DNA of 23,249 nucleotides from CAZXYS01 sp964645005 (GCA_964645005.1 CAZXYS010000050.1:1-23249); one strand, 5' to 3'; counted from the stretch's first letter, positions 1 to 8,738 are shown. Numbers and translations are program-made. The notes: generated from the sequence alone by a model not told the origin.

Positions 1-45
1 CAAAAACAATTTTGGAGAGACTATCTTTTTATAATATTAAACATA

Positions 46-247
46 ATATCTGACGGATTCCCCTTCTTTGAGGGATGCCCGAGCGCAGTTATAGCTCAGC
101 GGAAACCACGCTTTAGCGTGGCGAGGGCGAAGTGGATTCTTATTTAACCCTCGGTTTTTGATAACACTTTGTGAGACCAGTGCTTACAAAAGTGTTAGAT
201 GGGATATTTCAATAGAACATAAACAATCTCTTATTTCCCCCTCATCC
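46..247 (+). repeat. Structured dispersed repeat, copy A
   Basis: About 200 noncoding bases that recur, inverted, at 9086-9302. Both copies run in the same order from ATATCTGACG, through TTTGAGGG, TAGCTCAGCGGAAA and GCGTGGCGAGGGCG, to ACATAAACAATCTCTTAT and CCCCCTCATCC. Copy A can form a hairpin at 106-121 (CCACGC, loop TTTA, GCGTGG) and one at 162-197 (TAACACTTTGT against ACAAAAGTGTTA, one bulge). The second hairpin persists in the other copy with different arm sequences. No open frame of note. I read it as a member of a mobile or structured repeat family; its function is unknown. Confidence 0.75.
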
Positions 248-378
248 CCAGTCTTTCTCCCGGCGAAAGAAGGATGTAAGAATTTCTTATTACACAAAAG
301 GTCCCTTCTCCTCTTGGGAGAAGGGATTTAGGAATTAGGGAATTTTCCTAATGATTTTTCCGGATTTAATATATTTTT
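248..378. repeat. Noncoding stretch with a 10-bp hairpin
   Basis: No gene seen. TCCCTTCTCC (302-311) and GGAGAAGGGA (317-326) form a 10-bp stem around a 5-base loop, in a setting of dispersed words such as 'aggaattaggg'. It lies 3' of the minus-strand PKD-protein gene and could end its transcript. On that strand only four T's follow after two C's, so it is a poor intrinsic terminator and may simply be another dispersed palindrome. Confidence 0.4.
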
Positions 379-2463
379 TCACTCCCGCTTCATCACCTTT
401 CCTGTATCCATTTCACCATCGATCAATAAACGGTAGAAATATACTCCGGCAGCTAAATCCGAGCCGTTAAATAAAAATCTGTGACTTCCCGCATTATAAT
501 TTCCGTTAGCCAGAGTATTTAATTTATTCCCGTATAGATCATGGATTGTCAATGTTACTGCTGAAGTTCGGAGTAGATCAAGTTCAAACGATATATTATC
601 TGAAAAGGGGATAGATAGCGGCTTCAAATTATAACTTTTTGATTGAAAGGTGCTTACTGCAGTCCCTTCACGCACTATAACCATATTAGGTTTATTCTCC
701 TTAGAAGTCTTTAGTTTATTCTCAATCATTAACTCCACTGAATATACTCCCGGATTATCATAAGTATGTACCGGATTCCGCTCCGTACTTGAGTAATTAT
801 CACCAAAGAACCATGTGTAGCTGTCGGGATTTCCTGTGGATAGATCTGAGAAAGTAACACTCATAGGCGCCCTGCCGACAGTGTCGCTTATCGAGAAATC
901 GGCTTCCATATATTCGAGCACTTCGATATAATCTTCCTTAACCAGAGTGTCGGCACCGTAATCATCTGTGACTATTAGTCTTACTGTATAAGTGCCTGAT
1001 TCATTGTAAGTATGGATTGGATTTTGTTGATCGGAAGTTGTGCTGTCGCCGAAATCCCAGAACCAGTTTTGCTTTTCTCCTGTGGACATATCCTTGAACT
1101 CAACTGTGAAAGGCACCTCACCCAAAGTCTTATTTGCCTGGATTGCAGCATTAAGCCTCTCCCTGACCACTATGTATTCTTCTTTCACTAACGAATCTTT
1201 TTCCCCGTCCTTCCCGACAACTAATTTCACTGTGTATTTGCCGGTTTTCATATAAGTATGGGAGGGATTTTGCTCCATACTGGTCGAGCCATCACCGAAA
1301 TCCCAGTACCACGAATCAGGCTCACCGCTGGAGTAATCTAGGAAATGCACCGGCTTTCTAGAGAATTTTGTTGTGGAATCGGCTGCAAATATAGCATTGA
1401 GGTCATTGGACAGTAATTTGGGATTGAAAATACGAATTTTGCCATCCTCGCTGCCGGTGGCAAAGGAGGTGGAGTCGGGGGAGATGGCGATAAACCATTT
1501 CATATTTGTAGGAAATTCGATTGAATCTATTCTGGCGTAAGTATCAATGTCTCTGAAATTTATCAATTGTTTGGATTTATATTCTTCACCTTCTTTCCAA
1601 TGTCTGGTATCGACTGTAATTATATACTCATCACCAAGAGGGAAATCAATATCAGTAGGGAATTCAGATACATTAATTTTTCTGACAAGATTCTCGTCTA
1701 CTGTGTTCCATACTCTAATGACATCAGATCTTGAATATGCAAAAACATATTTATCATCATTGGAAATGAATGCCCTGCTAAAATCTTCAACATAAGTGTT
1801 TGTACCTTTTTTATATGATAGAGCAACTGTTTTATAGGGATCATACTTTATAAACCATAGATTACTTTCTCGCCTTACATCCCAGCTAACTTGTCCACCA
1901 TGGGTCCAAGCCCGGTATTCATACCAGTCATGATAAACGCAACTACTTTTATTTCTTGAGAATTTGTTTATTTTACGGTAGCCTTTAATTTTCTCAACAT
2001 TTTTTAATTTTCCTGTTTCAAGATTGAAATGTACAATGGCACCAATAGTAACTTCATCCGGTCTTTGATTTAATACTCCTACCTTTGCCCCCACAATAGA
2101 CACTAATTCGTTTTGGCTAGCATTAACTATAACATTATTAACAACAGTGTAATTTTCCATTATTTCACCGCTATAAGCATTAAACATATAATTACTTGCA
2201 TAATCCTCAAAATGTTTAACCATAGTTTTAATATTATATACTTCTACAAATCCAGCCATTCTGTGATGTCCCACAGCTAGAAATTCTTCATTTTCGCCAA
2301 TGAACAATGATGTTATGTATCCTTCAATCTTCAACTTATCTATCACTTCCCCCTTCTCCACATCCCATTTCCTAAAATAGCCATCCCCGCTGTATGTATA
2401 CAATATCTTACCATCGTTCGAATATTTAATATGCGAAATGCCGCCAACGGTTTTCTTCGACAC
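379..2463 (-). CDS. WD40-like/PKD-repeat surface protein with type IX sorting domain, 5'-truncated
   Basis: A 694-residue protein read from a GTG. Residues 1-350 carry beta-propeller-like repeats (YSNDGK, SGDG, ISPDSTSFATGSEDGKIRI). Three PKD domains follow at about 357-434, 440-515 and 521-598, each with the hallmark WDFGD or WFFGD and NPxHTY. Residues 632-694 resemble a type IX secretion sorting domain (LTIHDLYGNK, GVYFYRLL, ending in KVMKRE). By family this is a secreted or cell-surface-anchored protein. The GTG is not a convincing start: the frame stays open upstream to a TGA at 2545-2547 and encodes TAVISAYSQD, which looks like the end of a signal peptide whose start and hydrophobic core are missing. 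A divergent PIN remnant lies immediately beyond. Probably a 5'-deleted, non-exported pseudogene; an assembly join is the alternative. Confidence 0.75.
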   Translation of the reverse strand: MSKKTVGGISHIKYSNDGKILYTYSGDGYFRKWDVEKGEVIDKLKIEGYITSLFIGENEEFLAVGHHRMAGFVEVYNIKTMVKHFEDYASNYMFNAYSGEIMENYTVVNNVIVNASQNELVSIVGAKVGVLNQRPDEVTIGAIVHFNLETGKLKNVEKIKGYRKINKFSRNKSSCVYHDWYEYRAWTHGGQVSWDVRRESNLWFIKYDPYKTVALSYKKGTNTYVEDFSRAFISNDDKYVFAYSRSDVIRVWNTVDENLVRKINVSEFPTDIDFPLGDEYIITVDTRHWKEGEEYKSKQLINFRDIDTYARIDSIEFPTNMKWFIAISPDSTSFATGSEDGKIRIFNPKLLSNDLNAIFAADSTTKFSRKPVHFLDYSSGEPDSWYWDFGDGSTSMEQNPSHTYMKTGKYTVKLVVGKDGEKDSLVKEEYIVVRERLNAAIQANKTLGEVPFTVEFKDMSTGEKQNWFWDFGDSTTSDQQNPIHTYNESGTYTVRLIVTDDYGADTLVKEDYIEVLEYMEADFSISDTVGRAPMSVTFSDLSTGNPDSYTWFFGDNYSSTERNPVHTYDNPGVYSVELMIENKLKTSKENKPNMVIVREGTAVSTFQSKSYNLKPLSIPFSDNISFELDLLRTSAVTLTIHDLYGNKLNTLANGNYNAGSHRFLFNGSDLAAGVYFYRLLIDGEMDTGKVMKRE

Positions 2464-2587
2464 AATATAACCGTCCTTCTGTTCCCAGCCGGATGTATCC
2501 TGGGAATACGCACTTATTACTGCCGTATTGGTTCTCTTAACGTATCAGATTTTTCCTTGCATTCTATCGTTGTTATTCTATTCAAAT

Positions 2588-2863
2588 ATGATGAATCAAA
2601 AATTTGTAGAAGATTTATTGCCAGGAACGAATTTAATCTCTTTGCCAAAAGATCATTACATGAATATTCTCAAAATAAAAAATAAAATGAATTTGGATTT
2701 TGATGTCGCTTATCAATATAGTATAGCTAAATACTACGGACTGAAAATTGTGACGATGGACAAAGATTTTGAGAGAATCAAGGATATCGAAGTAATGTTT
2801 CCGCAGCATTTCTTAAAATGTTATTTTCATTTTAAATACAAATTTCAAAACAAATTTTTATAA
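2588..2863 (+). pseudogene. PIN-domain toxin remnant (C-terminal part)
   Basis: The frame from about 2588 reads KFVEDLLPG, then a C-terminal PIN half: KMNLDFDVAYQYSIAKYYGL and IVTMDKDFERIKDIEV. The LDFDvAYqysiAkyygL stretch and the T-x-D-x-DF motif match the last two conserved blocks of VapC-like PIN ribonucleases, including acidic metal ligands. The N-terminal half, with the first catalytic Asp (IDTS/vlDss block), is missing, and upstream codons in this frame do not resemble PIN. Only about 90 residues remain against roughly 130 expected. No VapB-type antitoxin is next to it. The tail after EVMFP (about 20 residues) is unlike the family and may come from loss of the original stop. Inferred inactive; the exact left boundary is uncertain. 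Confidence 0.6.
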
Positions 2864-2929
2864 TAAGCTCAGCTTGATTATTTTATGATTATTAACAATC
2901 GAATTATGAATTATTAAAAGAGAAACATT

Positions 2930-3439
2930 ATGGATGTGATATTTTCGCCATGGCGATCGAAGTATATAGAGACTTTCAAAGATGAAGATAAGAAGAAGAG
3001 TGATGAATGCTTCTTTTGCGAGGCTGCGAATCAGGTCGGCAAAGAAGAAGAACTGCTCGTCGTAGCGCGCAAGAAGAAGCTGTTCGTAATGCTTAACAAA
3101 TTCCCTTATAACAACGGTCATGTGCTTATAGCGCCCTATCGGCATGTTCCCGATCTGGACGATCTCGACGAGGATGAGATGAGCGAAATAATGTTCGTCG
3201 TCCGCCAAACCAAGCAGGCTCTGGTCGAGATGTACAATCCGCATGGCTTCAACATTGGTATTAATATCGGACGAACAGCAGGCGCAGGCGTGCCCGGTCA
3301 TGTCCATGTGCATGTGGTTCCCCGATGGAATGGAGATACGAGCTTCATGACCGTTTTCGCAGAAGCCAATGTAGTATCGCAATCGCTTTGGGAGACAAGA
3401 GAGAAGATGGAAGCTATCTTTAAGGAGAAGTTTTTATAA
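2930..3439 (+). CDS. HIT-family nucleotide hydrolase/phosphorylase
   Basis: A 169-residue histidine-triad protein. The HIT signature is GHVHVHVVPRW at 123-133 (His124, His126, His128); the middle region LNKFPYNNGHVLIAPYRHV (55-73) is the usual substrate-side block. A CxxC pair at 27-30 and His72 fit the zinc-binding subclass often annotated as AP4A phosphorylase or diadenosine polyphosphate hydrolase. The N-terminal SPWRSKYIE matches the aPWRmxYI start of that subclass, supporting the ATG at 2930, which follows AAAAGAGAAAC. Likely cytoplasmic, cleaving or phosphorolysing dinucleoside polyphosphates or AMP derivatives. The exact substrate cannot be read from sequence. Stands alone, followed by a repeat block and rsmA. 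Confidence 0.9.
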   Translation: MDVIFSPWRSKYIETFKDEDKKKSDECFFCEAANQVGKEEELLVVARKKKLFVMLNKFPYNNGHVLIAPYRHVPDLDDLDEDEMSEIMFVVRQTKQALVEMYNPHGFNIGINIGRTAGAGVPGHVHVHVVPRWNGDTSFMTVFAEANVVSQSLWETREKMEAIFKEKFL

Positions 3440-3440
3440 A

Positions 3441-3480
3441 GGTTAACCACCCCTTAATCCACTCCTTGATAAGGAGGGGA
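3441..3480. repeat. Partial copy of CCACCCC/AGGAGGGG dispersed repeat
   Basis: GGTTAACCACCCC is followed by CTCCTT-GAT-AAGGAG and GGGG. These are two of the building blocks of the complete three-armed element at 21306-21371; the first small arm and the closing GGGGCGGTT strand are absent. It sits directly after the HIT gene stop. Confidence 0.5.
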
Positions 3481-3490
3481 AATACGAGAA

Positions 3491-3518
3491 TCAACCGATG
3501 GGTTAACCCATCGGTTGA
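3491..3518. repeat. Perfect 28-bp palindrome (TCAACCG family)
   Basis: A perfect inverted repeat with no spacer: TCAACCG, AT, GGGTTAACCC, AT, CGGTTGA. The same palindrome occurs at 18196-18223 with the AT/AT pair replaced by CA/TG, so pairing is preserved. It lies between the HIT gene and rsmA. No run of T follows, so it is not an obvious terminator. Confidence 0.85.
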
Positions 3519-3584
3519 AAAGAGTAAATCCTATAATTGATGACCTGAATATCCATCACTATTTGTAAGTCATAATAAACATCA

Positions 3585-4433
3585 ATGATAAACCCTAAAA
3601 AGTCGCTCGGTCAGAACTTTCTCAAGGATAAGAATATAGCAAGGAAAATCGTTGACTTGCTTGATTTGGAGCAGGGTGATGTAGTTCTTGAAATCGGACC
3701 GGGTACCGGTGCATTGACAAGACTGCTGTTGGATTATGACATCCACCTCACAGCAGTAGAACTTGATGAAAGAGCCTGTGCATATTTGAAAAGTGAATTT
3801 GATGAGCCTGGGAATCCCGGATTCACGCTGCTGAATAGAGACTTCGCCGAGTTTGATCTTCGGGAAATAATCAAGCCAGGTAAGAAATTGAAAGTGATTG
3901 GGAATATTCCTTATAATATTTCTGGGAAGGTGCTTTCGCTTCTGTTCGAAAATGCCGAATATATTAAGTCTGCTGTTATCACCGTTCAGAAAGAAGTTGC
4001 TCAGCGTCTGACAGCTTCGCCGGGAAATAAGGACTTTGGTATTCTTACTGTTGCTCTTCAACTCAGAGGGCGGGCTAAGAAAGAATTCGACATTCCGGCG
4101 CAGTGTTTTAAGCCCCCGCCCAATGTTATGTCCTCGGTTGTAAAAATTGATTTTTTTAACAGGCATATTCCTCATTTTGAATTTGAATCGATAATGTCTC
4201 TGGTTCGCAGCGCCTTCAACCAGAGAAGAAAAACACTGAAGAATTCTTTGAAAAATTATATTGAATCGACTACTGATAAAAGTATTTTGGAATTTATTGA
4301 TTTGGTCGTGGAAAAAAGTAAATCTATTAACGTAAGTACATTCAGCAAGAGGGCTGAGCAATTATCAATCGATGATTTTATGGAAATTACAAAGTTTTAT
4401 AAAGAAGTTTATTTATATAAAAAAAATCATTAA
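3585..4433 (+). CDS. rsmA: 16S rRNA (adenine1518/1519-N6)-dimethyltransferase
   Basis: A 282-residue RsmA/KsgA protein that dimethylates two adjacent adenines in the 3' hairpin of 16S rRNA during 30S assembly, using SAM. The family start SLGQNFL is at 7-13, the SAM-binding motif VLEIGPGTGALT at 34-45, and the catalytic NIPY at 107-110, followed by NISGKVL. FKPPPNVMSSVVKI is the expected block before the helical C-terminal domain. Length is normal. The ATG start gives the usual MINPKKSLGQNFL N-terminus; the preceding bases show no Shine-Dalgarno site, common in this group. Flanked by a palindrome upstream and a lipoprotein gene downstream; not clearly in an operon. Confidence 0.97.
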   Translation: MINPKKSLGQNFLKDKNIARKIVDLLDLEQGDVVLEIGPGTGALTRLLLDYDIHLTAVELDERACAYLKSEFDEPGNPGFTLLNRDFAEFDLREIIKPGKKLKVIGNIPYNISGKVLSLLFENAEYIKSAVITVQKEVAQRLTASPGNKDFGILTVALQLRGRAKKEFDIPAQCFKPPPNVMSSVVKIDFFNRHIPHFEFESIMSLVRSAFNQRRKTLKNSLKNYIESTTDKSILEFIDLVVEKSKSINVSTFSKRAEQLSIDDFMEITKFYKEVYLYKKNH

Positions 4434-4538
4434 TTTACAATTATTATCGATACCCAAGTTACATTGAAATAATAAATATAATTTCATAGCAGGTATTAAA
4501 AATTGGGCATGTATCCGGATAAATTAAGAGGTCAATTT

Positions 4539-5225
4539 ATGAGAAATTTTTCGTTTTTTCTGATTATTATCGCTTTAATGTTATTGCTCACCAATAGCTG
4601 TAGTGACAATAATAATGCAACTGAACCAAATTTTGAGGATTTCAGGATACCTTTCGGGCAGGTTAATGCGTGGACTTATGAAAGAACTTACAGTGATACA
4701 AACGGTTTAGACAAAGATACGATTGATATTTTTGTTGAAGATGTTCTACAACTCAATGACACTACCGTTTATGCTTTAACTCATTATTTCGGGGAGCGCG
4801 ATAGTGACAGGTTGCTGCATCTTCAAAATGATGAAGGATATTTTATAGGTGTTGAAGAAGAGGAAGAATGGACTAAAATACTGTCCTATCCCATCAAGGA
4901 TGGATATACCGAAGTAATCGAAGATTATCATAAGTTTGAATGGGGGGAGATAGATACTAATTATCAATATAAAGAAATAGATACTGCACGATTGGTCTTG
5001 AAGATTTCGACAGATCAACAAATTGATGTCAACGGTAAAACACGTAAATGTTTGATGTCACATATGTACTACGAAACTATCGATAATGAGATTCTACCGG
5101 TGTGGTATTATAAGTTCTATTTTACAAAAAATACAGGATTGGTAAAACTGGTGGGAAATTTAGACAGATCCAATCCTTCTGATTTTCTTACATTAGAACT
5201 GTTGAATTACGGAGTTCTCGAATAG
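4539..5225 (+). CDS. Predicted lipoprotein, function unknown
   Basis: From the ATG at 4539 this is 228 residues: basic MRN, a hydrophobic stretch (FSFFLIIIALMLLL) and a lipobox-like LTNSC, so a signal-peptidase II lipoprotein with Cys at about residue 21. AGAGGT lies about 7 bases upstream of this ATG. The frame also opens 36 bases earlier at a TTG, but the extra residues would precede the signal peptide, so I reject that start. The mature part has a flexible SDNNNATEPN linker and then a mixed beta-rich, acidic domain with many aromatic residues (AWTYERTYSD, WYYKFYFTKNTGLVKL), typical of small FCB periplasmic lipoproteins. I do not recognise a named domain. It converges on the next gene with 9 bases between stops. 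Confidence 0.8.
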   Translation: MRNFSFFLIIIALMLLLTNSCSDNNNATEPNFEDFRIPFGQVNAWTYERTYSDTNGLDKDTIDIFVEDVLQLNDTTVYALTHYFGERDSDRLLHLQNDEGYFIGVEEEEEWTKILSYPIKDGYTEVIEDYHKFEWGEIDTNYQYKEIDTARLVLKISTDQQIDVNGKTRKCLMSHMYYETIDNEILPVWYYKFYFTKNTGLVKLVGNLDRSNPSDFLTLELLNYGVLE

Positions 5226-5268
5226 AGCTTGTGCTCATTCCCCGAATAATTTGTCGAGTTCGAGAACT
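5213..5268. terminator. Inverted repeat across two convergent gene ends
   Basis: AGTTCTCGAA (5213-5222) and TTCGAGAACT (5259-5268) are perfect reverse complements across the stops of the convergent lipoprotein and MBL genes. The loop holds a nested GAGC-TTGT-GCTC hairpin (5225-5236). Both outer arms are coding (GVLE-stop and AVLEL). No T tract follows on either strand, so a role as a bidirectional terminator is a guess. Confidence 0.35.
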
Positions 5269-6074
5269 GCGCCGGCATCAACTTTGATATAATTTTTGCC
5301 GAATTTGTTCTTGAAGACTTTTTTCGTATTATTGCCGCTGCAATGGCAGGGACCGGCTTTATGCACTTCTAATTCCTGCAAATCCTTTGCTATGTTTTTA
5401 AGCAAATCGTTGTTAAAATCGGCTGTGTGAAAACCGCCGATCACAAAGCTGATCTCTTTATACGGCATTTTCTTTTGTACATGCTTAACTATGTAAATTA
5501 TTCCGGGATGGGCACAGCCGGTAATGATGCCGATTTTGTCTTTGTGTTCAATGATCAAGGCATGTTCCTGCAGGGAGTAATCTTTATAAATGCAGTCAAT
5601 TGCTCCGCTTGTATATATAAATTCATTGATTTCCCCGAAGCTATGCTGAGATTTTACCTCAATATCTGACTTGTCCGGGATAATGTTCTTTACTTGTTCC
5701 TCTGCATCCGGAGTACAGTAGATTGTTTCAACATTGTTATCGAGGGCTAACAACCCGGTTAAACCTCCGATGTGGTCAAAGTGCTTATGGGATAAAATCA
5801 CTGTCTTTATTTTTTTAACGTCTATACCCATTTTTTTAATATTTGTAGCGAGGACATCCGAATTTTTGCCTGCATCGAATAATATGCTGTCAGCGATCAA
5901 GCAGGAAAAGCCCCAATCGGCTTTATAACCTGCGAGCGCAGTGTTATCATAAAGAATTTTGATTGTCATATTATCTGCTCCTTTTAATGGTTTATCAGAG
6001 AAGGTATCATTTAACGGCAATACTATCAATATCGTGATTAAAGCTGTGAAATATATCAACTTTCTTGTAGTCAT
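5235..6074 (-). CDS. MBL-fold metallohydrolase (COG1237-like), possible signal peptide
   Basis: A 279-residue metallo-beta-lactamase-fold protein. The metal motif HxHxDH is HKHFDH at 96-101; further ligand-type residues are in GCAHPGI (His188), IGGFH (His216) and the CHCSG block at 243-247. This set matches the COG1237 hydrolases related to the dihydropterin/MptA-like branch. The reaction is not known for most members. Residues 1-26 (MTTRK, then a hydrophobic run, then NDTFS) look like a signal peptide or anchor. However, an internal ATG at 5969 (Met36, MTIKILYDN) has a strong AAGGAG eight bases upstream and would give a cytoplasmic 244-residue protein starting where the fold starts. I give the long form, but either or both could be used. 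Confidence 0.85.
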   Translation of the reverse strand: MTTRKLIYFTALITILIVLPLNDTFSDKPLKGADNMTIKILYDNTALAGYKADWGFSCLIADSILFDAGKNSDVLATNIKKMGIDVKKIKTVILSHKHFDHIGGLTGLLALDNNVETIYCTPDAEEQVKNIIPDKSDIEVKSQHSFGEINEFIYTSGAIDCIYKDYSLQEHALIIEHKDKIGIITGCAHPGIIYIVKHVQKKMPYKEISFVIGGFHTADFNNDLLKNIAKDLQELEVHKAGPCHCSGNNTKKVFKNKFGKNYIKVDAGAVLELDKLFGE

Positions 6075-6181
6075 CTTTATGCTTTGAATATTCAGTATTA
6101 ATTATACCTAAAATAATCTAATTTTATTTTAAAAACAAAAAATTTGATGGAGTTAAATTTTCAAGTAAAAAACATTTCATT

Positions 6182-7480
6182 TTATGCTGTTTTAGAAGCA
6201 CTTTTGATATTGCTGTCTTTCGTGGATTTGATTTTTTCCGACGGCAATTCGATTACGAAGGTAGTTCCCTTTCCAATAATGCTGTCCTTGACGTAAACTT
6301 TTCCGTTGTGGTATTCTTCTATAATCCTTTTAACTAGGCTTAATCCTAATCCCCAACCACGTTTCTTGGTTGTGAAACCGGGATAGAAAACCTGCCTCTT
6401 TTGCTGGGTGCTCATTCCTTTGCCATTGTCTTTTACACTGATATATACTTTCTTATGCCCGGGAAACATATTAACATCAACCCTGCCTTTTTTGTTCTCG
6501 ATGGATTCAGCGGCATTTTTGAGGAGGTTTTCCAGAACCCATTCGAACAGGTCTTCATTTATTTCAGCACGGACTCTTTCGTGCGGATGTCTTACGATTT
6601 CAACTTTTCTTCCAAGATTCGGAAGCCTTCTCTCGAAATAAACGCATACTCGTTCAATAACTTCAGAGACATCTGAAAAGCTTTTTTCAGGCATTGATCC
6701 GATCTTTGAAAATCTTGTTGCTATCTTACGCATTCTGTTTAAGTCATTTTCTATCTCTGTCATTGTTTCATCAATGGCTTCGGGTTGGTCTTTGTTTATT
6801 TTTAGAATTTCAATCCATGCCAAAAGACTTGACAGAGGAGTACCCAATTGATGAGCGGCTTCCTTTGCCATACCCACCCAGACCTTGGATTGTTCATTTC
6901 TGCGGATACTGCTGAATGCCATATACCCTATAAGGATAAACGCCCCGATTATAACTATTGCTATAACCGGAAAATATTTCAAACTTTTTACGAGATCAGA
7001 GTTTGTGTAATAGAATTTCGTTACTATTGTTTCATCTTCATATTTTTCAGTTATTACAATGGGGTCATAAGAATTACCCATTTCTTCAATAAGTCCTTCA
7101 ATATATTTTCTTCGTTCTTTTACACTCTGAGTAGTGTCGAACTTGATATTAAGCGTATTATCTTCGAAGGGCATTAATGGTTCGTCATTTCCTTTTGTCA
7201 GTATGACAGGGAAAGAAATAGCCGGCTGAATAGTTTTAATGAAAAAGAAGAAATTATCAATATTTTCATCTTCAAGCGGGGAATAGTACTCATAAGTTTT
7301 GGCATAATAGTGTATCAGGTTTTGCTCGCGTTCGATAAGTTCGTTGACGAGATATTGAGTATAGAAAACCACGGCTATCACAATTGCAAATGCGAACAAA
7401 GCAAGTAATAATTTGATCTGCCAGCGGGATCCGTATCCGGATGTCATTCTTTGAACCAGGTTTTCAACGAATTTTTTCAT
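6182..7480 (-). CDS. Membrane-bound sensor histidine kinase
   Basis: A 432-residue two-component sensor. Transmembrane segments at about 22-46 and 169-190 enclose an extracytoplasmic sensor of about 120 residues with no domain I recognise. The cytoplasmic part has a HisKA-type phospho-acceptor (MAKEAAHQLGTPLSSLLAW, His210), then an HATPase domain: N box LLKNAAES (320-327), G1 DNGKGM (351-356), G2 GWGLGLSLVKRI (375-386) and GKGTTF. No HAMP domain is evident between the second membrane segment and the phospho-acceptor. The ATG lies 7 bases after the hisS stop, so the two are probably co-transcribed. No response regulator is in the window, so its partner and signal are unknown. Confidence 0.93.
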   Translation of the reverse strand: MKKFVENLVQRMTSGYGSRWQIKLLLALFAFAIVIAVVFYTQYLVNELIEREQNLIHYYAKTYEYYSPLEDENIDNFFFFIKTIQPAISFPVILTKGNDEPLMPFEDNTLNIKFDTTQSVKERRKYIEGLIEEMGNSYDPIVITEKYEDETIVTKFYYTNSDLVKSLKYFPVIAIVIIGAFILIGYMAFSSIRRNEQSKVWVGMAKEAAHQLGTPLSSLLAWIEILKINKDQPEAIDETMTEIENDLNRMRKIATRFSKIGSMPEKSFSDVSEVIERVCVYFERRLPNLGRKVEIVRHPHERVRAEINEDLFEWVLENLLKNAAESIENKKGRVDVNMFPGHKKVYISVKDNGKGMSTQQKRQVFYPGFTTKKRGWGLGLSLVKRIIEEYHNGKVYVKDSIIGKGTTFVIELPSEKIKSTKDSNIKSASKTA

Positions 7481-7487
7481 TTCAAGA

Positions 7488-8738
7488 TCAGAAATTATAC
7501 TTATTTAATTGATCTAATGAGATCTCTGTTTGTTCTCCCTTGTCCATATCTTTTATTTGAACGCTTTGTTTGGCGATCTCTTCATCACCTAAAATTATAA
7601 CGTATTTAACATTCATTTTATTAGCTTCACGAAATTGAGCCTTCATTGATCTTCGCTGCAAGTCCATAACAGTTCTAAGATGCATTTCGCGAAGACGAAG
7701 AGCGATTTTCTGCGCTTCGTTACTGAATTTATGATCGGAGACTACAATATATATATCGGGATTGGTCTTGATTTCAGGCAGCGAATCAATCTTTTGCAGG
7801 ATAAGCAGCATTCTTTCCACTCCCATTGCGAATCCTACGGCGGGATAGGGTTTTTTGCTGCCGAGCTGTTCGAAAAGACCATCGTATCTGCCACCACCTC
7901 CGAATGAATCCTGTGCGCCAAGTGCAGTACTCTGAAATTCAAATACGGTATGGCAGTAGTAATCAAGACCTCTTACCAATCTTGGCTTTATCTCATAATT
8001 TATTTGAAGAAGGTCGAGCCCCTCTTTGACTTTCTCGAAGTGTTCCTGGCTTTCGTCATCAAGGTATTCAAGAATATTCGGGGCATCTTCCGAACATTTA
8101 ATGTCTCTTTCGTCCTTTGAATCGAGGATCCTAAGAGGATTAGTTTCCAGCCTTCTGCGGCTGTCTTCGGAAAGTTCTTCGGCTTTCGAACGGAAGAATT
8201 CCACCAGGGCATAGCGATAATTCTTTCTTGTAGAAGCATTCCCAAGTGTATTCAAAAGCAGCTTGTATTCGTATATACCGGCAGCTTTTGTGATTTTATC
8301 CGAAAGATCAATTATTTCAACATCGCTTTCGGGATAGGGAGAGTTTATGCATTCCGCTCCGTATTGATGGAATTGTCTCTGCCTGCCGCTCTGGGGGCGC
8401 TCATAACGAAAGAAGGGTCCAAAGTACCAATACTTCAAAGCAGCACCCTGATTAGCCAGCGAGTGCTGCAGTATAGCACGTACAATCCCAGCGGTTTTTT
8501 CGGGGCGGAGTGTAATTGAATCGCCTTTCCTGTCGGGAAAGGTGTACATTTCTTTGTTGACTACATCAGTTTCCTCACCAATACCACGTGAGAAGACTTC
8601 CGTCGGTTCAAATATCGGGGTTCGAATTTCTCCGTAACCGAACTTTTCCGAGACTTCTCTGAATTTATCTTCGAGAAACTGCCAGTATTCCACTTCACCG
8701 GGGAGAATATCCTTTGTGCCTCTTATCGCGTTGATCAT
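7488..8738 (-). CDS. hisS: Histidyl-tRNA synthetase
   Basis: A 416-residue class II aminoacyl-tRNA synthetase that charges tRNA-His with histidine using ATP. The N-terminus INAIRGTKDILPGE is the family start; motif 1 region RTPIFEPTEVFSRGIGEETD; motif 2 YFGPFFRYERPQSGRQRQFH; the histidine-specific block LVRGLDYYCHTVFEF; and motif 3-type GFAMGVERM. The C-terminal anticodon-binding domain (DIYIV onward) is present. Length is normal. It is the first gene of a minus-strand pair with the histidine kinase 7 bases downstream. A weak sigma70-like pair (TTGAAG, 17 bases, ATTATA) lies at 8779-8751 on the minus strand, which would leave a very short leader. Confidence 0.97.
   Translation of the reverse strand: MINAIRGTKDILPGEVEYWQFLEDKFREVSEKFGYGEIRTPIFEPTEVFSRGIGEETDVVNKEMYTFPDRKGDSITLRPEKTAGIVRAILQHSLANQGAALKYWYFGPFFRYERPQSGRQRQFHQYGAECINSPYPESDVEIIDLSDKITKAAGIYEYKLLLNTLGNASTRKNYRYALVEFFRSKAEELSEDSRRRLETNPLRILDSKDERDIKCSEDAPNILEYLDDESQEHFEKVKEGLDLLQINYEIKPRLVRGLDYYCHTVFEFQSTALGAQDSFGGGGRYDGLFEQLGSKKPYPAVGFAMGVERMLLILQKIDSLPEIKTNPDIYIVVSDHKFSNEAQKIALRLREMHLRTVMDLQRRSMKAQFREANKMNVKYVIILGDEEIAKQSVQIKDMDKGEQTEISLDQLNKYNF

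Noticed and set aside
100..125. tRNA-like or structured RNA gene in the TAGCTCAGC word of repeat A
   Set aside because: TAGCTCAG resembles a tRNA D-arm, but there is no acceptor stem, anticodon arm or T-arm in either copy.
3582..4361. Minus-strand frame of about 259 codons opposite rsmA
   Set aside because: Fully inside an intact rsmA on the other strand; no motif, no ribosome site.
5969..5985. Separate small gene starting inside the MBL enzyme
   Set aside because: The strong internal start is in frame with the MBL protein, so at most it gives a shorter form of the same product.
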